In this document: in pieces, positions 1 to 8,294 of the stretch
How the letters are laid out: every line of letters starts with the position of its first letter
Numbering within the stretch: the first letter of the stretch is position 1
Assembly (NCBI GenBank): GCA_910578545.1
Contig: CAJTPT010000001.1
Location: 186,001 to 250,000 of the forward strand
Length of the DNA stretch: 64,000 bases
Direction: 5' to 3'
DNA from: an uncultured Christensenella sp.
Lineage (GTDB): Bacteria > Bacillota > Clostridia > Christensenellales > Pumilibacteraceae
Translations under genes and position numbers: made by a program
Notes under the pieces: model-generated
Told to the model about the DNA's origin: nothing
The model's database searches: none
Seen by the model: the letters and a program-made list of their open reading frames with translations, nothing else

Positions 1-195
1 CAGGATTATATCGTAGTTAGCCGACACGCAATGTTGCGGAATCGTTTGTATACCCGTGAAGCCGCTGTTTATCTTTTGCTGTAGCTCCGTTTGCATTGCT
101 TTATTCCGGCGGTAGTCGAACGCTATCTGATTGGCGGTATGGGTCATAAAGCACGTCTTTCCGGCGCGCGGCTCGGCGAAGATTATGGTTATCAT
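1..195 (-). CDS. Zot/pI-like P-loop ATPase, N-terminal part (runs off the left edge)
   Basis: Only the first 65 codons are in the window. The protein opens with MITIIFAEPRAGKT, a Walker A motif (A7-x4-G12-K13-T14) directly after a short beta strand at the N-terminus. Zot/pI ATPases of filamentous phages start this way; they drive virion assembly at the inner membrane. The ATG overlaps the stop of the upstream membrane-protein gene as ATGA, so the two are translationally coupled. In inoviruses a pIII-like adsorption protein commonly lies just upstream of pI, which matches here. Another small P-loop ATPase family cannot be excluded because the Walker B region and any transmembrane segment lie outside. 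Confidence 0.55.
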   Translation of the reverse strand, partial: MITIIFAEPRAGKTCFMTHTANQIAFDYRRNKAMQTELQQKINSGFTGIQTIPQHCVSANYDIIL

Positions 196-1604
196 GAAAC
201 ACCGTCCTTTTTGCTCTTAATAAGCCCGACGAGTGCGGCAATGCCCCTAAACGGTAGCGTTATAAGCCACCACAGACCTTTTAACAGTAACAAAAGAAAG
301 TTTCCGATAGCAATCGCAATCGAAGGCAGGAACGGCGCAAGCACGATTAAAGCCAATATTCCTACCGCGCCTATTACAAGCCAATACCAATTGTCCTTTA
401 TCCAATTGAGTATGTCCTTAAGCCATTGCAGTGGATCGTTATCCTGCACATTCCCGGGCTTATCGTCGCCGGATTGCTTATTATCCACTACGCCGAGATT
501 GTACACAATGCCGTTGCTCTTAAAGTGAAGCTCTAATATTGTCACGGCAGTAACCTTTGTATAACTCTGAACTACATCCGAAGCCGCTCCACCCCAATAA
601 TTAACTTCGGTTTCAGCGAAACGCAAAATCCACTGCTTACCGTTTAACCCCTTTTTTGCTTCGGTAGTCAGGTCGTTTTCATTTTCTTTTTTAAAGGCGG
701 CAATACTCTCGATCCTTTTCCACGTATGCTTTTCCGCAAACCAACCGTCGGCTTTATTACTTGCCGTTTCAACATCTGTAAGGTTGACAGTGTGTTTATG
801 CTCACCGCCTTGAGAGGACTCTTCGGCAGAAACAGGCTTACCAGCCACATACAATTGAGTAAAATAGCTAACGGTCGCGTCATAGAGATACTCAATATCC
901 ATATTCGTCGAAAAAGCTACGTAATGGCTATCGCAAGAGGTTTTAAACGGCGCAAGATTCCAACCGTTTGAGTATCTCAAAAAATCATTGTATTTTTCTG
1001 TAATAGTTACCGTTTCGGTTTTAGTGCAGTAATATGAAATTTCGCTGTCAAGGCCAACGACGGTCCATAATTGCGACACGTCAAATACAACTTCGTCAAT
1101 GGTATTATCATTACCTGTTTCCTCATCGATACCGTTTTGCCAAGGGCGATATATGCTCGTAATGTTATAATAACGTACGGGCTTGTCCGATACAGTGTAA
1201 TCATTGACTTTGTACTTACAGAACACGCCGTCTGTATTTAAAAGCGTTAAACCGTAAAGATCGGTACCGTCTATAATCTCAGACAACGACATGTTAATAT
1301 CGGTTGCCGTGAAAGGCGTTGTCTTTTGACTCGGCTGATATGTATAAATAAACAATTCATTATTCGAACTCTCGGCGAGCTGAATTACTTGTATCGAGTA
1401 ATCGTCCGCTTTGTCCGGATACTCGTCAATATTAAACTTGCTGTCCTTTTGTAAATCCTCTAACGCGCTTGTATATTCCGCTTCCTCGGCATACGCATTC
1501 AGCAACAGACCCAAGCCAAAAGACAGGGGCGAGAGCACGAAGCACAGCACGTAAAGGATTAAGATAAGCCTTTTATATTTTTTATACTTTATATGTTTTT
1601 CCAT
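192..1604 (-). CDS. Exported, C-terminally membrane-anchored protein (pIII-like candidate)
   Basis: A 470-residue protein with a basic N-terminus, a hydrophobic signal/anchor at about residues 12-38 and an AYAEEA-type cleavage region. A long extracytoplasmic part follows, then two C-terminal hydrophobic stretches (about 400-460) ending in a short Lys-rich tail. Cysteines are few. The last codon overlaps the start of the Zot-like ATPase. Signal peptide, large ectodomain and C-terminal anchor just before a pI-like gene is the layout of filamentous-phage adsorption proteins, but I recognise no specific domain. A host-surface or conjugation-related membrane protein is the alternative. Confidence 0.6.
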   Translation of the reverse strand: MEKHIKYKKYKRLILILYVLCFVLSPLSFGLGLLLNAYAEEAEYTSALEDLQKDSKFNIDEYPDKADDYSIQVIQLAESSNNELFIYTYQPSQKTTPFTATDINMSLSEIIDGTDLYGLTLLNTDGVFCKYKVNDYTVSDKPVRYYNITSIYRPWQNGIDEETGNDNTIDEVVFDVSQLWTVVGLDSEISYYCTKTETVTITEKYNDFLRYSNGWNLAPFKTSCDSHYVAFSTNMDIEYLYDATVSYFTQLYVAGKPVSAEESSQGGEHKHTVNLTDVETASNKADGWFAEKHTWKRIESIAAFKKENENDLTTEAKKGLNGKQWILRFAETEVNYWGGAASDVVQSYTKVTAVTILELHFKSNGIVYNLGVVDNKQSGDDKPGNVQDNDPLQWLKDILNWIKDNWYWLVIGAVGILALIVLAPFLPSIAIAIGNFLLLLLKGLWWLITLPFRGIAALVGLIKSKKDGVS

Positions 1605-1660
1605 AGAAACCTCATATAGCGTTATAGGTCAAGAGCTTTTGCCCTCGACATACCGCCGTC

Positions 1661-3172
1661 TTAGAATATAAACGAGCCCTGTCCGACCGTTACGTCATCA
1701 ACCGGGATAATGTAGCCGCTTAGGTCAAGCCCTATATAAAACCGTTGGTGATAAATACTCGAGCCGTCGGAGCCGCACAAGTCCAAATCTACAAACATGA
1801 GATTGAACGTCGGGTTTTGTGTTTTAATATCCGCGATAAACTTCTTGGTAAGTTCCACACCCTCGTCTGTCGGAACGTAGTCGGACTTGTCTACGTAATA
1901 CTCGTCGAGCATACACATTCGGCGGGCTATAAAAGCCAAGTCAATGGTAAACTCGTCGCCGAGCTGATACGTCATACCGGGTAGATACGCCGACGGATTG
2001 TATAGGTCGCGTAATGAGGGCTCGAAATAAATAAGCGACTCTATATCCGAAACGAAGCCTATATCGAGCGTAGAGCGCATGATAGAAATATCCCGCTTAA
2101 TTGTGCCCTCGGTAAGCGAATAATCGAGCTTAAAGCTATATCCCTGTCCGTATTCCAAAGATTGGATAATGGTATCCGAGTCCGTTTCCTCAAGAGTTAC
2201 ACTTGACGATAATTTCTTAAACAGCCCGAGATTAAAAGCAGACAAGAGATCATCGAAATTTTTATTATCGAGCTCAACCGAATAAGAAGGTTTCCCGGTA
2301 TTTTCTACGGTTTCGGGTATATGCTTAAGAATGGTGATTGTAAAATCCTCATAATTATCTAAATCGGCAAACCGAATAGAATAATTGGGCGAAGATAAGT
2401 AAAAAAACCAAAAACCGGTCAGTTTGCCCGAACTATCCCAAATACATTGGAGCCCTTTAAACTCAATACCGGGTATTGTCGATACCGTAAAAAGAAAATT
2501 ATCATAATCGGAATACCCGCCATAAATAGTATTGCCTGATGAAGACGTACCAACCGGAAGCGTACTGGCGGCATAACCGAATTCATACGACGTCGGGTCG
2601 CACAATTGCCAAGATCCGACAAGCGTTGTGTTATCTACCTTGCCGCCGGACAAAGACAACTGCACGTCCGTGACCTTTTGCTTATAGTCCAACGTACAGT
2701 TTGCTTTGAGCTCGGGATTTTCGCGGCATACAATCGACACTATTATTTGCTCGCCGAAAGCCTGTACACACTCGGCAGTGGCTACAAGAGCCCCGTCACT
2801 TTCGGGTGTTAATACTATGTAGTCGGTAACGGTTTTGCCCGTCGCCCAATCGCTATCCGGATTAGCCCACGACATAGCCCAATCGACCGATTTATTAGTA
2901 GCGTTGGACGGGGTAACAGTCGCCGTTATAGTATAAACGGGCGCTTCGTCGAAGCGATCGTCGTCGAGCACGGAAAACAACGCTATTTGCTCGGCTTCTA
3001 CGGGTTCGTCCGGGTCGGCGGGTTTAACTGCCGTCGGACCTTTACCCCAATAGTTAAACCATGACTTGAAGTTCCAATTCCTATACCAATCGGAAACAAA
3101 GCCGAGCCCGAGCGCAAGCGCAAGCAGAAACAATAATCTGGCTATTGCCGACGTCTTTGCTTTATTCGTCAT
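1661..3172 (-). CDS. Large exported protein with Ig-like segment, element-encoded
   Basis: 503 residues. The start follows an AAGGAT ribosome site. An N-terminal membrane segment (about residues 9-27) precedes an aromatic-rich stretch (DWYRNWNFKSWFNYW) and an Ig-like region (about 60-170) with VTPSNATNKSVDWAMSW, which resembles bacterial Ig-like (BIG2) repeats. The rest is beta-rich with no domain I recognise, and no C-terminal anchor is seen. It sits in the same leftward operon as the anchored protein and the Zot-like ATPase, so a structural or host-attachment role in the element is a reasonable inference. Confidence 0.6.
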   Translation of the reverse strand: MTNKAKTSAIARLLFLLALALGLGFVSDWYRNWNFKSWFNYWGKGPTAVKPADPDEPVEAEQIALFSVLDDDRFDEAPVYTITATVTPSNATNKSVDWAMSWANPDSDWATGKTVTDYIVLTPESDGALVATAECVQAFGEQIIVSIVCRENPELKANCTLDYKQKVTDVQLSLSGGKVDNTTLVGSWQLCDPTSYEFGYAASTLPVGTSSSGNTIYGGYSDYDNFLFTVSTIPGIEFKGLQCIWDSSGKLTGFWFFYLSSPNYSIRFADLDNYEDFTITILKHIPETVENTGKPSYSVELDNKNFDDLLSAFNLGLFKKLSSSVTLEETDSDTIIQSLEYGQGYSFKLDYSLTEGTIKRDISIMRSTLDIGFVSDIESLIYFEPSLRDLYNPSAYLPGMTYQLGDEFTIDLAFIARRMCMLDEYYVDKSDYVPTDEGVELTKKFIADIKTQNPTFNLMFVDLDLCGSDGSSIYHQRFYIGLDLSGYIIPVDDVTVGQGSFIF

Positions 3173-3183
3173 TCTTTTTATCC

Positions 3184-3288
3184 TTACCCCTTTACGGCAT
3201 AGGGCACGCCGTATTTTTTGATAGGGATTTTGTTAGTCCGGTATCCCCAAACCGGTTCCTTTGAGCTTATTGCATACTCAACGCACAT
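3184..3288 (-). CDS. Possible 34-aa peptide between element genes
   Basis: A short frame (MCVEYAISSKEPVW...) lies in the gap between the 178-aa and 503-aa genes and ends a few bases before the ribosome site of the latter. It has no hydrophobic segment, so it does not look like a major coat protein. The upstream ribosome site is weak. It may be chance. Confidence 0.2.
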   Translation of the reverse strand: MCVEYAISSKEPVWGYRTNKIPIKKYGVPYAVKG

Positions 3289-3339
3289 TTCCAAAGCCTA
3301 ATGGGTACAGCATTTAACTGCACCCATATAGTGGACTGA

Positions 3340-3876
3340 TTAATCGGGCAAAAGTCCGTTATCGTCATCGTCATCCTTAGGCTTAACCGTAATACCCAAA
3401 GCCTTGCCGGCAAGCAACGCAAAGTCCATTGCCGCTTGGGCGCCCTTGACAACCATTTCGACGGGTCTTTCATCCTCGAGTTCCGTAAAAGTCGGTTCTG
3501 CAAAAATAGCGGCGTATTTGACCATGTCACCTGACTTTTTGCTCTTGTATGTAACAGGCTCAATAGTCACTCTGACGGGAATCTCGGGAGCTGTACGCAA
3601 AGCCTTACGCGCATAATACGACATATTGGAAAATACTCGGTCGGGACGGACAAGGCGACCGGTTTTCTCGTCGTACCTATCCCATTTTGCCTTAAGCGCA
3701 ACGTCCTTAAGCAATTCCTCAGGACCGAACGGCTCTACAAGCTCAAACGACAAATAGTCCTTTGTCGTCTTATTGCCGTTGTCGTCCTTTTGCTCATAGT
3801 TGCGCATAATGAAACGCGCTTTTACCTCGAGTTTCCTGACTACTTCTTGTGTTGTCGAAGTCTTTTGATTTGCCAT
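3340..3876 (-). CDS. Hypothetical protein, possible ssDNA-binding protein of the element
   Basis: 178 residues, preceded by GAGG seven bases before ATG. The N-terminal two thirds is a beta-rich domain with many Lys/Arg and aromatic residues (EVKARFIMRNYEQKDDNGNK, then a YKSKKSGDMVKYAAIF strand pair). The C-terminal tail is very acidic (PKDDDDDNG), like the acidic tip of single-stranded DNA-binding proteins. It lies between the PcfJ-like gene and the structural genes, where filamentous phages often keep their ssDNA-binding protein. I see no diagnostic SSB motif, so the function is inference. Confidence 0.5.
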   Translation of the reverse strand: MANQKTSTTQEVVRKLEVKARFIMRNYEQKDDNGNKTTKDYLSFELVEPFGPEELLKDVALKAKWDRYDEKTGRLVRPDRVFSNMSYYARKALRTAPEIPVRVTIEPVTYKSKKSGDMVKYAAIFAEPTFTELEDERPVEMVVKGAQAAMDFALLAGKALGITVKPKDDDDDNGLLPD

Positions 3877-3950
3877 GATTTACCTCACTTTCGCCGATCC
3901 CTCGGTCGCGGGTTAAAAAATATTTTTTTGCCTTTCGGCTCGTGGAATGT

Positions 3951-4049
3951 GCAGGCCTCGAACCTACCTCTTGCAGACTGTCCCGACAGTCCGCACGTTT
4001 TACCAAGCCCCGTAAACTAACATCCCATAACCCCCGCTTTTACGCGGGG
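3951..4049 (-). other. tRNA-like T-arm and stem-loops in the element's intergenic region
   Basis: On the minus strand, 3967-3951 forms a perfect T-arm: stem GTAGG, loop TTCGAGG, stem CCTGC. Just 5' of it (3995-3972) is a stem-loop built on GACTGTC/GACAGTC. A third hairpin, CCCCGC-TTTTAC-GCGGGG, is at 4032-4049. No matching acceptor 5' strand or 7-nt anticodon loop is found, so this is not a functional tRNA as read. It may be a decayed tRNA, a structured leader, or an origin of replication or transfer. Confidence 0.4.
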
Positions 4050-4102
4050 AAACAAAGGAGTAACACGCCCGTATTTACGCCGATAGCACAGCGGTGGAAG
4101 AG

Positions 4103-4363
4103 TTACTTTTTCTTTTTCTCAGCTTTTTGCTTAAGATACTCGTATTTCTCTCTTGCTTTCTTAAGACGGTGCGACTCTCTTTCCTCGGGAGTGGAATTTT
4201 TTACTGCATATATTGCCGCACTCTCATTGCGCGCGTCGCGCTGTCCTCGAGCATAAGCCTGTTGTTCCGCCGGACTAAACTTACTGTTTGCTTTGACGGG
4301 TACTGTACCGTTTGCAACATCGGTATAGTGTTTGCGCTTCTCTTTCTGAGAAAATCTTGCCAT
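4103..4363 (-). CDS. Small basic protein of the element
   Basis: 86 residues, start supported by AAGGAAAG upstream of ATG. It is strongly basic (MARFSQKEKRKHYTDVANG at the N-terminus, KAEKKKK at the C-terminus), with a predicted helical C-terminal half rich in Lys, Glu and Arg. It lies downstream of the PcfJ-like gene in the same direction. I recognise no family. Its charge suggests nucleic-acid binding, which is inference only. Confidence 0.5.
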   Translation of the reverse strand: MARFSQKEKRKHYTDVANGTVPVKANSKFSPAEQQAYARGQRDARNESAAIYAVKNSTPEERESHRLKKAREKYEYLKQKAEKKKK

Positions 4364-4417
4364 ATTCTTTCCTTTGCCCTTATCCCCATTGGGCGCGAGG
4401 TATTTTGATTTAGTTAA

Positions 4418-6280
4418 TTATCTTGAGCCAAAGCTATGTCGTACGCCCCAATCACCGAGCTCGGACATAGGCACTTCACGCAATACCTTACCGCGTTTTG
4501 TTCGGAGCTGATCCTTGGCGTTTGGTATAACCACGTCGCGCATGTCCACCTCTATTTCGAGGATCGCGGGGTTCGCCCAGCTATCGCCGTAGGTCTTGGC
4601 GAATTCGAGCGAAGCAATATGTATGCCGGACACCGCCGTTAAATCGGGATTGCTTTCCATGTGCGCTTCTATAATCTCACCGATACGGTATTCCGTCTTA
4701 TTATCCCAATGACTCACGTACCGACCGTCGGAATCCTTGCAAACCGCTTTGTAATACTTACAGCGCGAACTGCATTCCACGTCGCTTTTACGACTGTTAA
4801 ACCATGCTTCGTACTTTGAAAGAAACTCGTCTACAGCCGGAATCTTGTTGCCGTTCATATAACCTCGGCACTGGACAATATCCAGCTTTTTCATAATCGG
4901 GCGAATCTCGATAGTGTAGAACGGCTTGTCCCGATCGCTTAGCTTCCGAAGAAAAAGGATTATATCCTCGCCCTTAGCCATGCGCTCGCAGTAATTCCCG
5001 ACGCAATGGGATTGAGCTTTGCCCTCATACATAATCTCTTCACAGCTCGATGGCATGACTATACAGTACTCCCCGTCGGAAAACTCACACAATGCGCTAA
5101 AACGATTGTAAACGTCGCGTATACGCTCGTCCATATCCCGATTGGCTTCTATTTTAAGAAGCGCGGTCGTTCGCGTATGAGCCTTTGACAAGTCTGTCGG
5201 ATAACGGATATCTGCACGTTCGACGTCTAAGCCGAGATTACGACAATCTGAAAGGTAATCGTAATAGTCGTTAGCGACGTGCACGGTATTACCCCGTGAC
5301 ATCTGATTGCGCAAATACTTAAATGTCTTTCTTATATTGTCGCTATTGTAGACCTGCGGATTCTTTCCGGATAGTCTACACATGAGCTCAACGTTCTTTT
5401 GCGACAACGACAGTCCATAAACGTCTAACTCGCGCATTGCCAAGAGCTCTTCCAAATCTATGTCCTGCGGTTCCATGCACGCTTTTACGCGGTTATAATC
5501 GAGCTTGAGAACTTTGGATATCTTCTTACTATCGCCGAACACATTCGGGCAATACACCGAAGCGGAAGCAAGGGAATGGAAGTTATAGCTTGACAAAGCG
5601 TTATATGCTTTGGACGAAGCACGCCCGGCGAGGGTTTGCACGTAGGATTTTCCGTCCTCTACAATGTCTGCCAAAAAGCATGATTCATTAGAATCAAGCG
5701 CGGGATTGTAGTTAACTATGTAGTACATATAATCTTGTATCGTCGGAACGGACACCCATTCGCGAAGCTTGGTGTTCCACTTGTAATGCTCGATACGACC
5801 GTCGTACCAATATTCGCGTGCGACCTCGTCAACGACAATATCCGGAACGCAAGACAACGTTGTATAATCGTCGCAGGCGCGTCCGGAGTAATCCAATGTT
5901 ACGTCGTATAATCTCAAGCAAACGCCTTTGTCCATGAATTCCAAAAATCCGTAATAGCAAGTAAAGTGATTATTGACTTTGGAATTGAGGTCGCGGAAGT
6001 CGTACAACTGTCCGTCGGTATAACAATGTGGGCAAGAGAAATATTCACCGTCGCGCGGCTTTTTCTTTTGCACCATTAACTGATTGCAAACAGGACAGCA
6101 TGCGTAGTACTTATTTTCGTCTATAACCTCATCAACGAAAACACTGTCGTTAATGAGCTTACCGAAGAAAAAAACACCAATATATTCTGAATTAGAGCAA
6201 AACTCGTCAGACGCGACGTCGAAGACCTCGAGATCTGCCTCGCTGTCAAAATCAATATCCAATAAATCCATGTCATTCAT
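4418..6280 (-). CDS. PcfJ-like protein
   Basis: 620 residues. An N-terminal zinc-finger-like segment has two Cys pairs (CPVCNQL and CPHCYTDG, about residues 62-84). The C-terminal third carries the PcfJ-family block around ESCEEIMYEGKAQSHCVGNY-type residues (roughly 410-490). PcfJ-like proteins are found on conjugative plasmids such as pCF10, on ICEs and on phages of Firmicutes; their biochemical role is not established. The gene starts within the last bases of the PcfK-like gene, so the two are co-translated, as is typical for this pair. Confidence 0.7.
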   Translation of the reverse strand: MNDMDLLDIDFDSEADLEVFDVASDEFCSNSEYIGVFFFGKLINDSVFVDEVIDENKYYACCPVCNQLMVQKKKPRDGEYFSCPHCYTDGQLYDFRDLNSKVNNHFTCYYGFLEFMDKGVCLRLYDVTLDYSGRACDDYTTLSCVPDIVVDEVAREYWYDGRIEHYKWNTKLREWVSVPTIQDYMYYIVNYNPALDSNESCFLADIVEDGKSYVQTLAGRASSKAYNALSSYNFHSLASASVYCPNVFGDSKKISKVLKLDYNRVKACMEPQDIDLEELLAMRELDVYGLSLSQKNVELMCRLSGKNPQVYNSDNIRKTFKYLRNQMSRGNTVHVANDYYDYLSDCRNLGLDVERADIRYPTDLSKAHTRTTALLKIEANRDMDERIRDVYNRFSALCEFSDGEYCIVMPSSCEEIMYEGKAQSHCVGNYCERMAKGEDIILFLRKLSDRDKPFYTIEIRPIMKKLDIVQCRGYMNGNKIPAVDEFLSKYEAWFNSRKSDVECSSRCKYYKAVCKDSDGRYVSHWDNKTEYRIGEIIEAHMESNPDLTAVSGIHIASLEFAKTYGDSWANPAILEIEVDMRDVVIPNAKDQLRTKRGKVLREVPMSELGDWGVRHSFGSR

Positions 6281-6612
6281 CAGATAAAGTCCTCCAGCTT
6301 GACAGTCTTTTTCGGGGTAATATAACGCTTGCTTGCACGCTCGTACTTCGCACCGAGATACTCGGCGATTATTTCCGCCGCTTCAAACGGGCCCACGCAC
6401 GCAACACCCTGTTTTTGACGTTCCTGACCGCGCCTTTCTATGAGCTCGAACGCGCCCCTAACGGTTTTATCATGCGGAACGTCAAAGTCCGCAGAGCATT
6501 GAGAAAGCGCAATGTCCATGCAGTCTATGACATCCATATACAGTGATTTTTTAGACTCGGGTTCCGTTTGGATATCCTCGATCATCATTTTTAAAAACTC
6601 GTCTTTTCTCAT
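6280..6612 (-). CDS. PcfK-like small protein
   Basis: 110 residues, mostly helical, with a GVACVGPFEAAEIIAEYLG segment near the C-terminus (about 70-90) that resembles the C-terminal part of PcfK-like proteins. It overlaps both neighbours by a few bases (the coiled-coil gene upstream, the PcfJ-like gene downstream), so the three form one translational unit. The assignment rests mainly on the adjacent PcfJ-like gene and on size. It may instead be an unrelated small helical protein. Confidence 0.5.
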   Translation of the reverse strand: MRKDEFLKMMIEDIQTEPESKKSLYMDVIDCMDIALSQCSADFDVPHDKTVRGAFELIERRGQERQKQGVACVGPFEAAEIIAEYLGAKYERASKRYITPKKTVKLEDFI

Positions 6613-7571
6613 AGCTGTTCACCCATAACGGCATTGACCGCCGCGCGCATTTTTTCCTGTGTTGCTTCGTCAAGCTTTGCAAGTTGCTCAAACATTGTAT
6701 TAGTAGCCATCTGCCAACTCTCGAACAGATATTTAAACTTTGTAAGCTCGGGGTCGGACGAAAGTCTGATCTGCTTTTCCATTTCGGCTTTTTGGACTTC
6801 CATGTCCTTGATTTTGCCCTCGAGTTCAATTGCTTGGGCGACCGCTTCTTCGGCTTGTTTAGCGCGATCTTGTGCTTCTTTTATAACTTTTGAATTTGAG
6901 TTCAAATCCGCTTTAGCTTGCTTAAGCTCGGCTTTAAGGTTAGTTACAACGTCGCGCTGTTCGGCTAATGCCTTTAGCTTTTCTTGATTGGCGCTTGCTT
7001 GGGCTTCCTTTAACCGTGCTTCGTACTCGCTTCGGACTTGCTGTTCTATTTCTTCGCGAAGCTGTGAATCGTCGGGTTTTGAACTTGAGTTCAAATTTTC
7101 CTCATTCTCGAAAAAGCTTAACTGCTCTTCGAGCCGACGGACTTCTGCGGTAAGACGTTTTACCTCGGCGGTACTCATGTCCTCGAGCTCGTCGATAGGG
7201 TGAGCGGTCAACAGTTCTTGACGTTCTTCGCTGTCCAATGACGCGAGCTCTAAAAGTTTAGTGACCCCGATTTTTGAACTCGAGTTCAAAATCTCTATGC
7301 CGAGCTGTTCGTAAATGCGTATGTACTTGTACGCTTGCCGCGCTCCGATTCCGTGCATTTGCTCTGTGTACTCGCCGAAATCCTCGAAACCTAACGTCTG
7401 ATAATGCTTACCGTCGCGAATGTCTTTGAGGTCACGGCACATACTTACAATCCCGACTTCGACCATTTGCTTGTCATAGACAAGCCGTTCATGTAACTGT
7501 AAGGCTTCACGTTCCACCGGACTTCTGTTCGACTCGGCAACAGCCATGAGCTGTGCTATTTTGTTTTCCAT
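6609..7571 (-). CDS. Coiled-coil protein with N-terminal helix-turn-helix-like domain (DUF3102/ParB-like)
   Basis: 320 residues. Residues about 20-95 (VEREALQLHERLVYDKQ... GFEDFGEYTEQMHGIGARQA) resemble N-terminal domains of DUF3102/ParB-related DNA-binding proteins on mobile elements. Residues about 125-275 are a long coiled coil rich in Glu, Lys, Ala and Gln. A short peptide, LNSSSK or LNSNSK, occurs three times. At DNA level each copy is a near-perfect palindrome (see the repeat entry). It is the first gene of the leftward operon, fitting a partition or replication-control role, which is inference. Confidence 0.6.
   Translation of the reverse strand: MENKIAQLMAVAESNRSPVEREALQLHERLVYDKQMVEVGIVSMCRDLKDIRDGKHYQTLGFEDFGEYTEQMHGIGARQAYKYIRIYEQLGIEILNSSSKIGVTKLLELASLDSEERQELLTAHPIDELEDMSTAEVKRLTAEVRRLEEQLSFFENEENLNSSSKPDDSQLREEIEQQVRSEYEARLKEAQASANQEKLKALAEQRDVVTNLKAELKQAKADLNSNSKVIKEAQDRAKQAEEAVAQAIELEGKIKDMEVQKAEMEKQIRLSSDPELTKFKYLFESWQMATNTMFEQLAKLDEATQEKMRAAVNAVMGEQL
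6889..7291. repeat. Three intragenic palindromes TTTGAACTCGAGTTCAAA
   Basis: Sites at 7272-7291 (perfect 20-bp palindrome TTTTGAACTCGAGTTCAAAA), 7078-7095 (one change from symmetry) and 6889-6906 (two changes). They are 195 and 189 bp apart, always in the same reading frame, all inside the coiled-coil DNA-binding-type gene. I did not see this sequence elsewhere in the window. This is the spacing and symmetry expected of operator or centromere-like sites. Confidence 0.7.
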
Positions 7572-7734
7572 GTGTTTACTCCTTTAACGTTGATTTACTT
7601 ACAAAAGTAATAAGATACCCCACCAACCAAAAAACTTGTAGCTTAGACATGCCAATAAACAAAAGATAAGTCCACACAATATGTAAGCAAAAAGTTTTTT
7701 CATAATTGAGACATCTATTTCCCTTTAATAATGG

Positions 7735-7763
7735 TTGTTTTATTTAAACATCTGTGTTATAAT
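7735..7763 (+). promoter_or_regulatory. Sigma-A promoter
   Basis: TTGTTT at 7735-7740, a 17-bp spacer and TATAAT at 7758-7763, followed by a GAGG ribosome site and the 107-aa gene at 7787. Confidence 0.6.
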
Positions 7764-7786
7764 TATAAAAAATTTTGAGGTAAGCC

Positions 7787-8110
7787 ATGAAAGCTGGTGA
7801 ACGAATTAAACTTCAACGCAAAATCCGAAATACCAATAAAGTAATGATAAAAATATTGGAAACAGAAAATGGTTTAGAAGATTTTAAAAAGTGGTTTTCA
7901 AATAAAGATAATCCATTACGAGTTACATTACTTTTACTTGGCATGGCCGAGGATGAGTTTATTGCCGAAGCTCTCAAAACAAATATCAATTATCCGTTTT
8001 ACGAGGCGGTAAACCCAATTACAACTTTTATGATGTTAAAAGCAAATGTATATGAGGCTTATCTCGATACTTTAGAAAAAACACCCTTTGCATGGCATTT
8101 TAAAGATTAA
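7787..8110 (+). CDS. Hypothetical 107-aa protein
   Basis: Start ATG follows TTGAGGTAAGCC. The protein has a basic N-terminal helix (MKAGERIKLQRKIRNTNKVM) and a helical remainder with no motif that I recognise. It has its own promoter and runs opposite to the element's main operon. Its end overlaps the tail of the convergent zinc-binding protein gene by 11 bases. Base composition is AT-rich, like the repressor and CoiA-like genes beside it, suggesting this control region has a different origin from the structural genes. Confidence 0.5.
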   Translation: MKAGERIKLQRKIRNTNKVMIKILETENGLEDFKKWFSNKDNPLRVTLLLLGMAEDEFIAEALKTNINYPFYEAVNPITTFMMLKANVYEAYLDTLEKTPFAWHFKD

Positions 8111-8276
8111 CTTTAAATACCGCCCTTGCACACCCACGGCAACATTGGTAACTTAATCCAAACTTTGGAAGTCGCACGACAATTGCCGTCTTAGATAGTT
8201 CACCATCACAAAGCTCGCACTTCGGTTTTTCACCAATAGCGGGCCTTTTTAATTTACAGAGATTATCTTGTGCCAT
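8100..8276 (-). CDS. Small zinc-ribbon protein (two Cys pairs)
   Basis: 58 residues. ATG at 8276 is chosen because AAGGAGTAGGTATT lies directly before it; a longer frame upstream would run through the operators. The sequence has CELCDG and CCRGC (about residues 20-50), a four-Cys zinc-ribbon pattern. It is divergent from the XRE repressor gene and shares the operator region with it, the position held in phage switches by a Cro-like or antirepressor gene. Its function is unknown. Confidence 0.5.
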   Translation of the reverse strand: MAQDNLCKLKRPAIGEKPKCELCDGELSKTAIVVRLPKFGLSYQCCRGCARAVFKVNL

Positions 8277-8294
8277 AATACCTACTCCTTTATC

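Noticed and set aside
3942..4256. A plus-strand 104-codon frame (MECAGLEPTSC...)
   Set aside because: It reads across the tRNA-like hairpins and the antisense of the small basic gene; this kind of peptide is typical of antisense tRNA-like DNA and has no ribosome site.
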